Shown here in pieces: positions 51,871 through 61,011 of a stretch of 64,000 nucleotides of DNA. The translations under genes were made by a program, and so were the position numbers. Numbering within the stretch: position 1 is the stretch's first letter; the number at the start of each line of letters is the position of its first letter. The notes under the pieces were generated by a model. It ran no database searches and was not told the origin of the DNA. It saw only the letters and a program-made list of their open reading frames with translations. Source of the DNA: Actinomycetes bacterium (GTDB taxonomy: Bacteria; Actinomycetota; Acidimicrobiia; Acidimicrobiales; JAMCPL01); contig JAKBVZ010000023.1 of NCBI GenBank assembly GCA_021841005.1, positions 26,903 to 90,902 on the forward strand, given 5' to 3'.

Positions 51871-52215
51871 GTGCCTGATTCTGACACGTCCAAAAGAGTG
51901 CACGCCGTGTTCCTGGTCGGCGCCATATGCTCAGTGACCCTACTGATGAATGCTGTCTTCCTGGCTATTGTTGTCTACCGCGGATCAGTCAATTGGTTAT
52001 CATTGTGGACGATAGTGGTGACAGGATTTGGTGCGCTTCTGCCGCTCCTTCTCCGGCGAAGACTCGACGTAATCGTGCTAGGCTCACTCTTGATTTTCGT
52101 TGGTGCGTTCCCGGCACTCATCGGAGGATTGGGGCTGTTCTTCATTCCGCTGGCAGGAGGTCTCCTTGTTGCAGGTCTGAGACTCAAGGTGGGCGCTAAG
52201 AGGTTCAGCGGATAG
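51871..52215 (+). CDS. Small multi-TM membrane protein, unknown
   Basis: GTG start; about 3 hydrophobic segments in 114 aa. Confidence 0.5.
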   Translation: MPDSDTSKRVHAVFLVGAICSVTLLMNAVFLAIVVYRGSVNWLSLWTIVVTGFGALLPLLLRRRLDVIVLGSLLIFVGAFPALIGGLGLFFIPLAGGLLVAGLRLKVGAKRFSG

Positions 52216-52219
52216 GCGA

Positions 52220-52420
52220 TGGGGCCGGTGACCAGCGGTTGCTCCAGTCAATGAGCTTGGCGACGAGGATAGAAATCACTGCCAGGGCGAACTGGGCGAG
52301 ACGATGAATCGTCTTACGATCAGTGATCCGGCGAAGCCGGCGGAGTTCTCCATCCACGAGTTGGTCCGTTCCACCGGCCGGCGCAGCCCTATTAGCTGGT
52401 TGACCTTGGCCACCCTGGAT
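52220..52420 (-). pseudogene. IS5-family transposase C-terminal remnant (frameshifted)
   Basis: PVERTNSWMENSAGFAG in one frame, LRRITDRKTIHRLAQFALAVISILVAKLIDW in the next. Confidence 0.6.
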
Positions 52421-53044
52421 CCGTCCTTCTCGCCGTTCCATCCTTCGATTAGCTGGTGCGAAGTTGCTGTTACACGATGGCGCATAGCCATTTTGACATT
52501 CTTAGGATAGGCTCCTCTTGATGCCTGTACGCTCGACGATCGAATCCACGAGCTGCTGAAAATCGTCATAACATTGCTGCACACTGGTCTGGCGCGCACC
52601 GATGGCGCCGTCCGAAGCACCCAGCAAGAACATAGGCTTGCGTACTTCCATGGCCATGGGCATCAGGCTGCGGTAGTGTTTGATGAGCTTAATCTGCTCG
52701 GGATCGGGATCGGGATCGGGTATCTCCTGGACCGTGGGCCCTCTCTGTCAGACTGGTTGTTGTGTCCTAATGTATGAATTAGAGGGCATGACAGGGGTAT
52801 GAAATGAATAAGTATCCAGCAAAAGTAAAAGCTGAGATTCTCGCCATGCCTCGCGCAAGCACTTGTTTTACGACGAAGCACGCCGGGTAACTGCGGAGAA
52901 CCTAGCCCAATCCGATTGGGTTAATATGGTGCTCGGCTGCCTACGGATAGGTTGCTGCCAGTTGCTACATCCAGGATCACATCTATGCAGGTCGGGTAGG
53001 GACAATCCATCATTCCGGAGGTGGTTGTTACTCCTCGAGTGGTG

Positions 53045-53070
53045 ACATATGTCACATATGTGACATATGT
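53045..53070. promoter_or_regulatory. 26-bp perfect palindrome ACATATGTCACATATGTGACATATGT, likely operator
   Basis: Three ACATATGT half-site palindromes at 9-bp spacing, 14 bp before an ATG reading MESAASIIRSARQRLGWTY (XRE-like N-terminus). Confidence 0.7.
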
Positions 53071-53446
53071 GGTACAGTAGTGCCATGGAGAGCGCTGCTT
53101 CGATAATTCGATCTGCCAGGCAGCGACTTGGGTGGACATACTGACGGTAATTCAGCATCCTGATCTCGATGTCCGGCAAGTGGATCACTGGGTTGAGATG
53201 GTCTGTGGAAAGAACAGCCGGCAATTTGCGCAGTGGGAGGCGATCGAGTCGATGGACACCCTAGCGTTCTTCCGGTAGGGCTTCCCGAATGGTGCCTACG
53301 TGTCCACCCAAAGTGGATGCGGGCGTGTAAGCCACCCAGTGGAGCGCGACGAGCCTGCTCAATACGTCGCCATTCTCAGCCAGAAGCACTTCGGTGTTCT
53401 CGCCGCGGGTAACAGCTACCGCCACATTACCTACCCAGGAATTCAT

Positions 53447-54862
53447 CTACAGGCGTTTCCCATCGCAGAGAGCGCGCAATCTCTCGAGGCCGACTGGCTG
53501 CAACATTTCGATGACCGCGTATATCATCTTGTCCGGCCCGACCACCCGGTTGAGCGCTTTGGCTCCAGCCCCCCGGTCAGGAGCATCGGTGGTAAGCAAC
53601 ACCAGAGGCGTCTTTCCAACCTCACGGAGAACCGCTGCCTTGCCAAGTGCTTTCCACAGTGTGTCCGTTCGCTTCAAGCCAGCTCGATGGCTGGTGAAAC
53701 TCCCAGTCACATCGAAGAACCACAGCCCTCCCTTGTTGTCACGGGCGGTGAAGTTGACCTCGACCCCCCCGGGTTGACGTTGGTCTTTCTGGATGTCTGT
53801 GAAACCGGCAGCCTCGATGACCGACCGGGCGATCTCCTTGGCGGCTCGACCCTCGCGCACCGCTCGGGCCTGGAAGTCCTCGTCCTCATCCGCAGGCGCC
53901 GGTACCGCGGGCAAGGTCACCTTCAACGCCGGCGTCGCTGTGGGGCGCAAAAGACGTTGTCGTTCGGTCTCCACCCGTTTCTCGGCCAACTCAATGTACG
54001 AGCGGTCAAGGTCGTAGCCCGCAAAATGCCGTTCCGCCCGCACCGCTGCCACTGCTGTGGTCCCCGATCCAACAAAGGGATCGAGAACCAGGTCGCCTCG
54101 ATAAGTGTACAGCTCGATCAGGCGTGCCGGAAGCTCGATCGGAAAAGGAGCCGGATGGCCGACCCTGGTAGCGCTCTCTGGCGGGATCTCCCACATATCC
54201 AATGTGTTCTCCATGAAGTCGTCACGGGTCATGGACGCCTCTGAAGGCAGCTCCTGGTAGGCCCTCTCTCTCGCCGAGAGAGCCCGGTCGAATCTGCCTT
54301 TGCTGGCCACGATGATCCGCTCGGTCAGATCTCGAAGCACCGGGTTACCTGGTCGCTGAAAGCTGCCCCAGGCGCATGAACCCGATGATCCTCGCTGCTT
54401 AACCCAGATGATCTCACCGCGGAGCAGCAGCCGAAGATCATCCTGTAAAATCCCGATCACGTCTGCCGAAAGCGAGCGGTACGGACGCCGACCCAGGTTT
54501 GCCACGTTTACCGCTATGCGACCACCGGGCTCCAGCTTATGGACACACTGGGAGAAGACCTCGCGCAAAAGATCCAGATAATCGAGATACGTTGCAGGGA
54601 CGCCGCTCTCTCCAAGCGTCCTCTCATACTCCTTACCGGCAAAATATGGCGGTGAGGTCACAACCAAGGCAACCGACGAGTCCAGTATCTCGTCCATCTG
54701 GCGGGCGTCACCCACTATCAGCTTGTCGACCGCCCTATCGTCGGCCACCTCGGACTCGTCCGATAGATCTGGCGACGTGAACCGGCTGTAGAAACCGCTC
54801 GCGTCGTGGCTCTCTCGCTTTGACACCCCAAAGGCCGAGGTGGAAGTTGCTCGCTTTACCAT
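53447..54862 (-). CDS. Site-specific DNA methyltransferase (TSPPY type) with extra C-terminal domain
   Basis: VTSPPYFAGKEY, DPFVGSGTTAVAAVRAERHFAGYDLDRSYIELAEKR; about 120-aa C-terminal domain GGVEVNFTARDNKGGLWFFDVTGSF. Confidence 0.88.
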   Translation of the reverse strand: MVKRATSTSAFGVSKRESHDASGFYSRFTSPDLSDESEVADDRAVDKLIVGDARQMDEILDSSVALVVTSPPYFAGKEYERTLGESGVPATYLDYLDLLREVFSQCVHKLEPGGRIAVNVANLGRRPYRSLSADVIGILQDDLRLLLRGEIIWVKQRGSSGSCAWGSFQRPGNPVLRDLTERIIVASKGRFDRALSARERAYQELPSEASMTRDDFMENTLDMWEIPPESATRVGHPAPFPIELPARLIELYTYRGDLVLDPFVGSGTTAVAAVRAERHFAGYDLDRSYIELAEKRVETERQRLLRPTATPALKVTLPAVPAPADEDEDFQARAVREGRAAKEIARSVIEAAGFTDIQKDQRQPGGVEVNFTARDNKGGLWFFDVTGSFTSHRAGLKRTDTLWKALGKAAVLREVGKTPLVLLTTDAPDRGAGAKALNRVVGPDKMIYAVIEMLQPVGLERLRALCDGKRL

Positions 54863-54909
54863 GATACATTTTGTCGGGATAGTACAGAGACGACCATATC
54901 AGCACAATC

Positions 54910-55134
54910 TTACCAGCCAGGTGTAACACTTACGTGGATGGTCGGAAGTGCCATCAGAGCCGCGACCTTGCCCGGCGGTGCAGTTTTCTGATATAGCCGT
55001 TGACAGTTTTTGGGCCGGCTTTTACCGAACAGCAGCTCTTTGATCTGGTTATCATCGAGCCCGTCATCTGCAGGCCAGCTGATTCCAGCCTCCTCGGCAC
55101 GCAACAGGTAGAAAGAGACGGTTGGACGAGACAC
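54910..55134 (-). pseudogene. IS21 IstA-like transposase fragment
   Basis: MSRPTVSFYLLRAEEAGISWPADDGLDDNQIKELLF. Confidence 0.6.
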
Positions 55135-55337
55135 GTTCAGGGTTGCCTCTTAACCGGCTAATGTTGCCGGACTCCCTGGTGGGAGGGGTATCACGAAATG
55201 GAGATTCTTGGGAATTCTCCGCTTTCGATGGTACGTTAGTGTTACACTTGTACCCATGGATGCTGATGAGCTCTCAGTAGAGAAAGTCTGCCATTCCCAC
55301 CAAGTGTCGGATCGCCCAGTAGGTCTCCAGTTAGGAG

Positions 55338-55398
55338 GGTGGCAGAAAACTATAGGAATCGGTGGCAGAAAACTATAGGAATCGGTGGCAGAAAACCG
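55338..55398. repeat. 23-bp tandem repeat (2.6 copies) GGTGGCAGAAAACTATAGGAATC
   Basis: Units 55338-55360, 55361-55383, partial 55384-55398. Confidence 0.9.
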
Positions 55399-55458
55399 TA
55401 ATAGCCGTCACCCAGTTGACAGACGTTGCCCTTACCCACAGTGCAGATTCTGGTCTGT

Positions 55459-55590
55459 TTATCCGAATAGCTCCTCCTCGATCTGAGATCTCGGTACTCC
55501 GAGATGGTGTGCCACGCCCGTAAGGATTGCAGCTAGCGTTCCGACGCGAAGCGGGCTGCCAGCAGGCAATGTGAGGAAATGTTCACCGCC
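55459..55590 (-). pseudogene. Possible HicA-like toxin C-terminal remnant
   Basis: GGEHFLTLPAGSPLRVGTLAAILTGVAHHLGVPRSQIEEELFG*. Confidence 0.35.
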
Positions 55591-55715
55591 TAAATCGCTA
55601 CGTAGCCGTAGATGACTGCCAGTCTGTCGGAGAATTCTGCGCCATAGTGGCGGTACAGCAGAGCGGCAAGCTGCCTGCCGCCCAGGTCTCGAGGCGGCAC
55701 GTCATTCCATGACAT

Positions 55716-55781
55716 CGGATGGAATGCTCTGGACCGTCTCCTAAACCGTGTGTCGCAGGTTCTAATCCTGCCGGGGGCGCA
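55716..55781 (+). pseudogene. Decayed tRNA-Arg (anticodon CCT) remnant
   Basis: CGGATGGAATGC...CTCCTAA...GTGTGTCGCAGGTTCTAATCCTGCCGGGGGCGCA; T-stem and 3' acceptor preserved, anticodon stem broken, 5' acceptor missing. Confidence 0.5.
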
Positions 55782-56082
55782 AGACAATAGCAGGTGGCGA
55801 TCACATATGCTTGGCTGGCATCGTGCGAGGGCATTTAGAGCCCTGAAGTTACTGGTAATATGTTCAGATGCTACGCGACTGCTCTTAAGCAATATGGAGA
55901 GTGTCGGTATGTCTACGGGCATTCCGGCTTGTAAACCAAGCGCGGAGCAACCACGACCGACCCAGAACGGAGGCTCTTTGTATATCTGGTATTTGCCGTA
56001 GTAACGCATCACTGCATCCTCATCTCTCCTGCCTAAGGTGGCAACCATGCCCTTATTATACGCCTCTGGCGCGAAGCGCCCA

Positions 56083-56944
56083 AATTAACGTGGCTCTACG
56101 GCGATTGTATGGGGAAGTTCTGAGCAGGTTCGGTCAATGGAAGCGCAACCGACCGATGCGAAACGCCCAAGAGAATAGGTTATGCTGTCGCAGAGAGACC
56201 TAGGCGGTCCTTGGCGACGACCATCTCGCCCTTGAGTTCCCCTACGTCTTCCCTGAGCTTGCCTATGTCCGTCACCACCTGATCCATCCTGGCGTTTTGC
56301 TGGTCCATCTTGATTTCCAGGCGGTCCATCCTGGTTTCCAGCTTGCCTATCTGCTGCTCCATCTTGGTTTCCAGCTTGCCTATCTGCTGCTCCATCTTGG
56401 TTTCCAGCTTGCCTATCTGCTGCTCCATCTTGGTTTCCAGCTTGCCTATCTGCTGCTCCATCTTGGTTTCCAGCTTGCCTATCTGCTGCTCCATCTTGGT
56501 TTCCATGCGGATGAGGAGCGTCACCGTAACAGTCAGCAAGGCTACGAACATCCCTAGTACCGGTCCTAGAATTGTCCATAACTGCGCTGTGGTCATAATG
56601 TAATTATAGCTGGTAGTACCTTGGTTGTCCAGTTATGACGCTTCCGGTGGATAACCCTGCACCGCTTTAATATCCAGTATGCCAGTACGAGCATATTTTG
56701 TCTCGTCGATGCTGAATGATGATGCCGGCTCATGATGGTTTTGCGTACAAGATGTAATCAACCGAGTAATACGTTCCGAGGCGGCCGCTAGCCCAACTTA
56801 TCGCGCTGATGACCGCAACGCCCCTGGTAGCGGTCTTGTAGGGTCTTAATTTGGCTCCCTTCAACCTTGCAACTATTCGGTGATTTCTCTTGGTGGTGTC
56901 CTTCACCTTCAAGGTGTCGTAGATCTCCTTGTGGCACGCTTCGG
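56083..56944. repeat. Segmental duplication copy 1 (pair with 58727-59486)
   Basis: AATTAACGTGGYTCTACGGCGATTGT ... GTGTCGTAGATCTCCTTGTGRCACGCTTCGGG shared at both ends. Confidence 0.9.
56180..56596 (-). CDS. Membrane-anchored hendecad-repeat coiled-coil protein
   Basis: N-terminal TM MTTAQLWTILGPVLGMFVALLTVTVTLLI then (TKMEQQIGKLE)5. Confidence 0.65.
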   Translation of the reverse strand: MTTAQLWTILGPVLGMFVALLTVTVTLLIRMETKMEQQIGKLETKMEQQIGKLETKMEQQIGKLETKMEQQIGKLETKMEQQIGKLETRMDRLEIKMDQQNARMDQVVTDIGKLREDVGELKGEMVVAKDRLGLSATA

Positions 56945-57165
56945 GAGTGGAGGAGACCCGCAAGCACGGCCTTTTCATAGTCGGGAATACAGGGCTACGG
57001 CCTGCGGTGTTGGAACTGGATTGGCGCGGCTCACTGCCGTTATAGATGTGTAGTGGATGAGAGATACGTGGTTCACATGGTTTTGGGGCCTTCCAGATCG
57101 CAGCTGAAACCCGCCAACTTGCCCGTCAGCCCGACATTATTCTCGACCTACTCGGCATCCCGCCC

Positions 57166-57741
57166 CTACTTTGCAAATGACCCTGCCACGCCTTCTGCGA
57201 GGATCTGCTTCTCGTTGTGTGCTACAAGCGCTTGGTGCCAGTTGTCCAGCACGTCCCACGCTTGCGCCCAGTGTTCTATGTAAGCATGATCAAGGTTGGG
57301 CTGAGCGGCCAGTATTGCGGCTACGTCATCCCGGTCCTGCGGCCTCCATGCCATCAGCTTGTAGACGATGATATCCTCGGGCGAGGCGACATTGTCCATG
57401 TGGCGCTCCAGCACGCTCTTCTCGAAGTCTGTGTGCGCCCCGTAGATGTCGAAGTGCATGCCATCAGGAGTGGTGCCTTGGAGCAGGTAGGGTGTGCCAT
57501 CTCGTTCCCGCAACACCCGGAATGTGAACGCGTTGTCTTCAAGCACGTCCATCAGTTCGGAGAGCCGGTCAGCAACGAAGTCGAGGTCAACGGTTGCACG
57601 AGGCTCTAAGCGATATTGCCGAGCACCCATACCTCCGATGACGGCCCATTGAAGACCCAGCTGGCTGAGAATCCGTCCAAACTCATCCAGCCATTGCTCT
57701 GGATGCTCGTAGTATGGTTTAGGACTCAATTGGCTGGTCAA
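57166..57741 (-). CDS. Nucleotidyltransferase-fold protein, putative TA toxin-like partner
   Basis: QWAVIGGMGARQYRLEPRATVDLDFVAD (GG...DLDF NTase motif), MDNVASPEDIIVYKLMAWRPQDRDDVAAI. Confidence 0.65.
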   Translation of the reverse strand: MTSQLSPKPYYEHPEQWLDEFGRILSQLGLQWAVIGGMGARQYRLEPRATVDLDFVADRLSELMDVLEDNAFTFRVLRERDGTPYLLQGTTPDGMHFDIYGAHTDFEKSVLERHMDNVASPEDIIVYKLMAWRPQDRDDVAAILAAQPNLDHAYIEHWAQAWDVLDNWHQALVAHNEKQILAEGVAGSFAK

Positions 57742-57958
57742 AGATACGGTAGCGGGCCTTCGGAGGGGCCTTGGGCCCGCTACTTACGTATTCAGGATGC
57801 TCAGCCTGCCACTTCGCCATTTCTCTGACAAGGCGCTCACTGAACCCAGGTATGATCTTTACCGGTTCGCGCCAATCATTCTTTGCCGCCTCGTCCCACA
57901 GCCGCTTGATCTCCCTGTAGCGCTCCCTCGAGGTCTCTGGCTTTGTATTGCTCATCAC
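57719..57958 (-). CDS. Small protein (79 aa) overlapping the NTase gene; putative antitoxin
   Basis: 23-bp overlap, same strand, upstream of NTase. Confidence 0.5.
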   Translation of the reverse strand: MMSNTKPETSRERYREIKRLWDEAAKNDWREPVKIIPGFSERLVREMAKWQAEHPEYVSSGPKAPPKARYRIFDQPIES

Positions 57959-58169
57959 CTTGATTCTATACCATCGCGATGGTGATGGTCACAATAGGGC
58001 GGCAGGTTCAGGAGCACCTAATCTGCTACCGAAAATACTGCGACGCTGTGTTCCTTGCGTGATCAGGTACCTTCCTGCTAAGAAGCAGTAGCCGGGGTCC
58101 ACTTGCGAGAAAACTGCTGCAGCCACAGCACCCGACTCCGTCGCCAGCTCTGCCGGCTAGTAAGACTAT

Positions 58170-58440
58170 GGGGTAGTTTCGATTGTGAGCATAATAGAGG
58201 GGTCATCCGCTTGATGTCTGACTCGTGTTTCGACTGGCCAGAGTGCCTTGGTATTGATCAATGCGCCGGCCGAGAGTTTCTGGTCATCGTTGAAACGAGA
58301 GCTTGCTGACCGTGCTCACTACTCCACCAAAGATGAAGCGAGACTCGCGATATTCGAGTGGATAAATTGGTACAATATAGAACGTCTTCACAGCTCCTTG
58401 ACTATATGCCACCCGAAGAGCTCGAGAAGTCGTGGTACGA
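58170..58440 (+). pseudogene. IS3-family transposase (integrase core) C-terminal remnant
   Basis: NAPAESFWSSLKRELADRAHYSTKDEARLAIFEWINWYNIERLHSSLTICHP. Confidence 0.75.
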
Positions 58441-58539
58441 TCAGAAGGTAGGATAGAAATGTGTCCTGTTTATGGGGGGAACTCCATACCAGGATTATCC
58501 CAAATCGAGATCGAGTCTCATTCCACAGGATCGGGCGGG

Positions 58540-58692
58540 AGCAGTATGTTCACATCGCAGACGTTCCGAGCAAAATGGAGTTCACAAGAAATCCGATCCC
58601 TACCGGATGGTCATGGCCTTGTGTTCTACCGGCGGTTGAAGCCGGTGGAGCTGAAACTGCTGCCCTGGTGGGAACGGGAGCAAAAAAAGTAG
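58540..58692 (+). pseudogene. Possible TraG/VirD4-like coupling protein C-terminal remnant
   Basis: FRAKWSSQEIRSLPDGHGLVFYRRLKPVELKLLPWWEREQKK. Confidence 0.35.
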
Positions 58693-58726
58693 ATTGTGGC
58701 AGGTATAATTCTATACCGGAAAAATT

Positions 58727-59486
58727 AACGTGGTTCTACGGCGATTGTGGGGGCAGGTTCTGAGCAGGTTTAGTCAATGGAACACAACCGGCCGATGCGA
58801 AACGCCCAAGCGAATAGGTTATGCTGTCGCAGAGAGACCTAGGCGGTCCTTGGCGACGACCATCTCGCCCTTGAGTTCCCCTACGTCTTCCCTGAGCTTG
58901 CCTATGTCCGTCACCACCTGATCCATCCTGGCGTTCTGCTGCTCCATCTTGGTTTCCAGCTTGCCTATTTGCTGCTCCATCCTGGTTTCCAGGTGGTCCA
59001 TCTTGGTTTCCAGCTTGCCTATCTGCTGGTCCATCCTGGTTTCCATGCGAATGAGGAGCGTCACCGTAACAGTCAACGAGGCTACGAACATCCCTAGTAC
59101 CGGTCCTAGAATTGTCCATAACTGCGCCGTAGTCATAATGTAATCATAGCCGGTAGTACCTTGGTTGTCCAGCTATGACGCTTCCGGTGGATAACCCTGC
59201 ATCGCTTTAATATCCAGTATGCCAGTACGAGCATATTTTGTCTCGTCGATGTCGAATGATGATGCCGGCTCATGATGGTTTTGCGTACAAGATGTAATCA
59301 ACCGAGTAATACGTTCCGAGGCGGCCGCTAGCCCAACTTATCGCGCTGATGACCGCAACGCCCCTGGTAGCGGTCTTGTAGGGTCTTGATTTGGCTCCCT
59401 TCAACCTTGCAACTATTCGGTGATTTCTCTTGGTGGTGTCCTTCACCTTCAAGGTGTCGTAGATCTCCTTGTGACACGCTTCGGGT
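58727..59486. repeat. Segmental duplication copy 2
   Basis: Near-identical to 56083-56944 apart from loss of about three 33-bp repeats. Confidence 0.9.
58819..59136 (-). CDS. Paralogous membrane-anchored hendecad coiled-coil protein (fewer repeats)
   Basis: MTTAQLWTILGPVLGMFVASLTVTVTLLIRMETRMDQQIGKLETKMDHLETRMEQQIGKLE. Confidence 0.65.
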   Translation of the reverse strand: MTTAQLWTILGPVLGMFVASLTVTVTLLIRMETRMDQQIGKLETKMDHLETRMEQQIGKLETKMEQQNARMDQVVTDIGKLREDVGELKGEMVVAKDRLGLSATA

Positions 59487-59544
59487 ACCTGTCAGGTTGG
59501 TTGTCGCCTTGCATCTTGATACTACAAAGTATATACTTAGTGGT

Positions 59545-59814
59545 ATGAACACCGTAATAAGCATCAAAGTGGACAAAGACGTGAAGGAAGCTGCTCAGGA
59601 AGTGGCAAAAAGCGCCGGGCTGACATTGAGCAGCCTGGTGAACGCGTACTTGCGGCAGGTGGTTGCAACGCGACGCATTGAACTGTATGCTCCCGAGCCC
59701 ATGACTCCGCATTTGGAGAAACTTGTTGCAGAGGTGGAATTTGAACTCAATGCCGGCAAGGCAAGCAAACCTTTCGAGAATGTGGATGACTTCTTGGCAG
59801 ACCTCAAGCAATAG
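59545..59814 (+). CDS. RelB/DinJ-family antitoxin
   Basis: MNTVISIKVDKDVKEAAQEVAKSAGLTLSSLVNAYLRQV RHH fold; overlaps the toxin by 1 nt. Confidence 0.85.
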   Translation: MNTVISIKVDKDVKEAAQEVAKSAGLTLSSLVNAYLRQVVATRRIELYAPEPMTPHLEKLVAEVEFELNAGKASKPFENVDDFLADLKQ

Positions 59815-60074
59815 TGATAATCCAGTATCTTCCCAGGTTCAAAAAGCAGTATGCGAAACTGCCCGCCCCATACCAGCGGCAATTTGATGAGCGTATCCGG
59901 CTGTTCGTTGCAGATCCAACAGATCCGAGACTGCGTGTTCATCCTCTTAAGGGCAAATTTGCCGGGTACTGGAGCATGAACATCAACGGCGACATCCGAG
60001 CGTTATATATCATGCAGGGCGATTCAATTGTGATATTTGCACTGGTCGGTACGCATGGCGACCTATACGGATAA
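59814..60074 (+). CDS. RelE/YafQ-family toxin
   Basis: YLPRFKKQYAKLPAPYQRQFDERIRLFVADPTDPRLRVHPLKGKFAGYWSMNINGDIRALY. Confidence 0.85.
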   Translation: MIIQYLPRFKKQYAKLPAPYQRQFDERIRLFVADPTDPRLRVHPLKGKFAGYWSMNINGDIRALYIMQGDSIVIFALVGTHGDLYG

Positions 60075-60220
60075 AGCACCCCATTTCGGTAACTTTAACG
60101 CTTATCTTTCCTTGTTGAAGAAACTATCGCGTCCCGGGACCCCGGCACTTCATGCCATTTTGGCGGCTATTTGCCCTGGTCAAACGAGTACGCCATAAAT
60201 AATTGGCTTTTCGAGCCAAT

Positions 60221-60290
60221 CCGTGGGGACTTTTGCTGGCCGTATCTGGGGAATTCTCATGGCTGCCTATGGGGATTTTAGCGTGTCCGC
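60221..60290. mobile_element. Possible IS21-like element end (multiple TGGGGANTT repeats)
   Basis: GTGGGGACTTTT, CTGGGGAATTC, ATGGGGATTTT spaced about 20-27 bp. Confidence 0.35.
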
Positions 60291-60292
60291 TG

Positions 60293-60721
60293 TCACCCAC
60301 CACGAATCATTGTCATGAAAATTGACGGTGTCCAAATAGGAGGGTCGGGATCAATGAGATCAAGCAGATCTCGATCCCCAGATATTAGACCGTCAGCATG
60401 AGCTTCACGAGCAAGAGCAACGAGATAATCATCGCCGGGATCCCTTGTGAGTTGCTTTTCTATAGGTGGCGGATCGTCCACGAGTTCGGCAACTGCACGT
60501 AATCCAAGAACGAACCGAGCGATTTCCTCATCGCTAAGCAGATTCCGAAACGCCGGTCTGGCGAGCACATCTTCTAACTCTTCAATGCGCTGGCCTGAAA
60601 TGACTGGTAGCCAGCGCCCTGTAAGCGCTTCATCAATAAGCCTGCCACATAGTCCTGTTGGCGTCCGGATAGCGGATACAAGCACGTTGACATCGGCCAC
60701 TACTCGAAGGGGATCACTCAA
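60293..60721 (-). CDS. PIN-domain toxin (VapC-like)
   Basis: RVVADVNVLVSAI...ELEDVLARPAF...RDPGDDYLVALAREAHADGLISGDRDLL. Confidence 0.88.
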   Translation of the reverse strand: MSDPLRVVADVNVLVSAIRTPTGLCGRLIDEALTGRWLPVISGQRIEELEDVLARPAFRNLLSDEEIARFVLGLRAVAELVDDPPPIEKQLTRDPGDDYLVALAREAHADGLISGDRDLLDLIDPDPPIWTPSIFMTMIRGG

Positions 60722-61011
60722 CCAGCGATGCGGCTTGATCGCCGCTCCTTGCGAGCAGCTTTCACTTCTTGGACTGCAAGTGCCATTGAAGATTCGTCAT
60801 CGAGATCGTTTAAGTCTGGGCGGTTCCGTAAGTCATCGAGCAGCGAGCGCAGGTTATTTCGAGCCGCTTCCACCCTGCCCTCGTCGATAAGATACACCCG
60901 GAGTGCATCTTCGACAAGCGTGCTTTCGCTTTGGTGCATCGCTGCAGCAGTCAACTTTGTTGCTGTGAGAACCCCTTCGTCGATGTAGTACGTCGTTTTA
61001 CGTTTTGCCAT
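60718..61011 (-). CDS. Antitoxin partner of PIN toxin (RHH-like)
   Basis: MAKRKTTYYIDEGVLTATKLTAAAMHQSESTLVEDALRVYL; 4-nt overlap with toxin. Confidence 0.8.
   Translation of the reverse strand: MAKRKTTYYIDEGVLTATKLTAAAMHQSESTLVEDALRVYLIDEGRVEAARNNLRSLLDDLRNRPDLNDLDDESSMALAVQEVKAARKERRSSRIAG

Noticed and set aside
53300-54244. 314-aa plus-strand ORF
   Set aside because: Antisense shadow of the DNA methyltransferase
55590-55834. Minus-strand ORF with APPAGLEPATHGLG
   Set aside because: Typical spurious translation across a tRNA-type sequence; explained by the decayed tRNA-Arg
56300-56510. CRISPR-like array of 33-bp units
   Set aside because: Contiguous coding tandem repeats without spacers, in frame for 11-aa coiled-coil units
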